Assembly (NCBI GenBank): GCA_021828935.1
Contig: JAJZCU010000005.1
Location: 1 to 15,521 of the forward strand
Direction: 5' to 3'
DNA length: 15,521 nt
Source of the DNA: Planctomycetota bacterium
Lineage (GTDB): Bacteria; Planctomycetota; Phycisphaerae; WQYP01
Shown here: positions 14,263 to 15,521 of the stretch, piece after piece
Numbering within the stretch: position 1 is the stretch's first letter
Layout: the number at the start of each line of letters is the position of its first letter
Program-made: the position numbers and the translations under genes
Notes under the pieces: model-generated
Database searches by the model: none
What the model was told of the DNA's origin: nothing
The model's input: the letters and a program-made list of their open reading frames with translations, nothing else

Positions 14263-15521
14263 CTGATACTATCACTGCCACGCCCGCACCGGCCTTCCAT
14301 GCACTGGGACTTGAACCAGCGCTGTTACGCGCGCTGGAAGAAATTCATTTTGAAACGCCCAGCGAAATTCAGGAAAAAATGATTCCCGTGGTTCTGCGCG
14401 GGGTTGATGTCATTGGACAGGCCCGCACCGGCACCGGAAAAACTGCGGCTTTCGGGCTGCCGATCCTGCAACGACTTGACCCGGCGCAGCCGTACCAGGC
14501 GCTGGTGGTCGTGCCCACTCGAGAACTGGCCGTGCAGGTGGAAGCTGAACTGATTCGCTTTGCCCGGCACAAGCCGCTGCGCGTGCAGGTGGTGTACGGC
14601 GGTCAAAAAGTGAACCACCAAATGAAACTGCTGGGCCGCAACCCGCATTTTATTGTGGGCACGCCCGGACGCATCCTGGACCTTCTGGACCGGCAGGCCC
14701 TCCCGCTGGCCCACATGAAATTCGTGGTCTGCGATGAAGTGGACCGCATGTTCGACATCGGCTTCCGGGATGATGTGCGGAAAATCCTGTCCGCGTGCAG
14801 CGACCCCCACCAAACCATCTTCGTTTCGGCCACCATTAATGACGACATCGAACGCATGGTGAGCAAACACATGCGCAACCCGCAGCGCATTTTCACTGCC
14901 AAGGCCGAAGACCAGCTTACCAACCCTGAAGCCATGCAGTATTTCGTGGGGGTGCCGGTGTGGGACAAGATGCGGGCGTTGAAGATGCTGCTGCGGCATG
15001 AGAATCCGAAACTGGCGATTGTATTCTGCCGCACCAAGCGTTCCGTGGACAAGGTGGCGCACACGCTGGAAACCGTGGGCGTGAACGCTTCGCCCATTCA
15101 CGGCGATTTATTGCAAAATAAGCGGGAACGCATCATGCGCGGGTTTCGCACCGGAAAAATCAATGTGCTGGTGGCCACCGACCTGGCCAGCCGCGGAATT
15201 GACGTGCATGAAATCACCCACATTATTAATTATGATGTGCCCGAAGACCCCGAGGCCTATGTGCACCGCGTGGGGCGCACGGCGCGCATGGGCGCCACCG
15301 GGCGGGCATTTACGTTTGTATCGCCCGGGCAGGCGCAGATGCAGACGGAAATTGAAAAACTTATCAACCACCTGCTGGAAGAATACCGCGTGCCGGGGTT
15401 CACCATCAGCATGGAACCAGCCCTGCGCGACCAGCAGCGCGCGGCCCAGCAAGGCCGCGGGCAGGATGGCGCGCCGGGCAGCGGCGGCCCCGACGGCGGA
15501 AGCGCTCCGCCCCCGCCCGCG
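14259..15521 (+). CDS. DEAD-box-type ATP-dependent RNA helicase (3'-truncated at window edge)
   Basis: 421 residues are visible, with no stop before the window end. DEAD-box proteins use ATP to unwind short RNA duplexes in ribosome assembly, mRNA decay or cold adaptation. Motifs in order: Q motif (F13 with Q38), I ARTGTGKT (55-62), Ia PTREL (86-90), GG (114-115), Ib TPGR (135-138), II DEVD (159-162, instead of DEAD), III SAT (190-192), IV VFCRT (255-259), V ATDLASRGID (306-315), VI HRVGRTAR (336-343). Both RecA-like domains are complete. From about 399 a Gly/Pro/Asp-rich low-complexity tail begins (GRGQDGAPGSGG), typical of the disordered RNA-binding tails of RhlE/CsdA-like members, and continues beyond the edge. 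ATG 14259 has only a weak GGA at 14251-14253, and its start overlaps the stop of a short upstream ORF. The exact subfamily (RhlE, RhlB, CshA) cannot be fixed. Confidence 0.93.
   Translation, partial: MTDTITATPAPAFHALGLEPALLRALEEIHFETPSEIQEKMIPVVLRGVDVIGQARTGTGKTAAFGLPILQRLDPAQPYQALVVVPTRELAVQVEAELIRFARHKPLRVQVVYGGQKVNHQMKLLGRNPHFIVGTPGRILDLLDRQALPLAHMKFVVCDEVDRMFDIGFRDDVRKILSACSDPHQTIFVSATINDDIERMVSKHMRNPQRIFTAKAEDQLTNPEAMQYFVGVPVWDKMRALKMLLRHENPKLAIVFCRTKRSVDKVAHTLETVGVNASPIHGDLLQNKRERIMRGFRTGKINVLVATDLASRGIDVHEITHIINYDVPEDPEAYVHRVGRTARMGATGRAFTFVSPGQAQMQTEIEKLINHLLEEYRVPGFTISMEPALRDQQRAAQQGRGQDGAPGSGGPDGGSAPPPPA

Noticed and set aside
14325..15101. 258-codon minus-strand frame under the helicase
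   Set aside because: Histidine-rich antisense shadow of a gene with every DEAD-box motif.

Overview
The window is GC-rich bacterial chromosomal DNA with no tRNA, rRNA, CRISPR array, transposase or phage gene that I can see. It most likely comes from a planctomycete, probably of the Phycisphaerae. This is inferred mainly from a gene with the HYExAFE signature, a small-protein family I know only from planctomycetes, and from the style of the signalling genes: a kinase of the type usually preceded by an HDOD/GAF sensor, followed by a receiver-GAF protein. I made no database comparison.

Layout. 48-2377: a 5'-truncated histidine kinase followed by a receiver-GAF protein whose receiver has lost its phospho-acceptor, probably one signalling pair. 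2378-2829: a 452-base leader with a good promoter, a possible 13-codon leaderless ORF and a hairpin/T-run. 2830-4926: a WecA/TagO-type polyprenyl-phosphate glycosyl-1-phosphate transferase, then a secreted TPR-like protein. 5118-6871: a respiratory block with a Rieske 2Fe-2S protein (own TATAAT promoter), a NuoI-type 8Fe ferredoxin subunit (own promoter) and the HYExAFE nuclease-like protein. 6872-8245: a gene-poor stretch with one small ORF and a three-unit 10-bp repeat. 8246-9343: a putative lipoprotein with beta-propeller-like repeats. 9589-13932 (minus strand): a 1447-residue hybrid kinase with two complete kinase cores and two receivers. 14259 to the right edge: a DEAD-box-type RNA helicase (box reads DEVD), divergent from the kinase and cut by the window end.

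How the genes fit together. Two signalling loci flank envelope and energy genes. The GT4 enzyme would start an undecaprenyl-linked glycan (O-antigen, exopolysaccharide or teichoic-like). Rieske and NuoI belong to quinone-linked electron transport, but their usual partners (cytochrome b; other Nuo subunits) are absent here. None of the genes forms a clear defence island or biosynthetic cluster. The most unusual items are the uncharacterised HYExAFE protein beside nuoI, the degenerate receiver, the two-core kinase, a promoter architecture shared by two leaders, and an exact 27-bp inverted match at the left edge that looks like an assembly fold-back.
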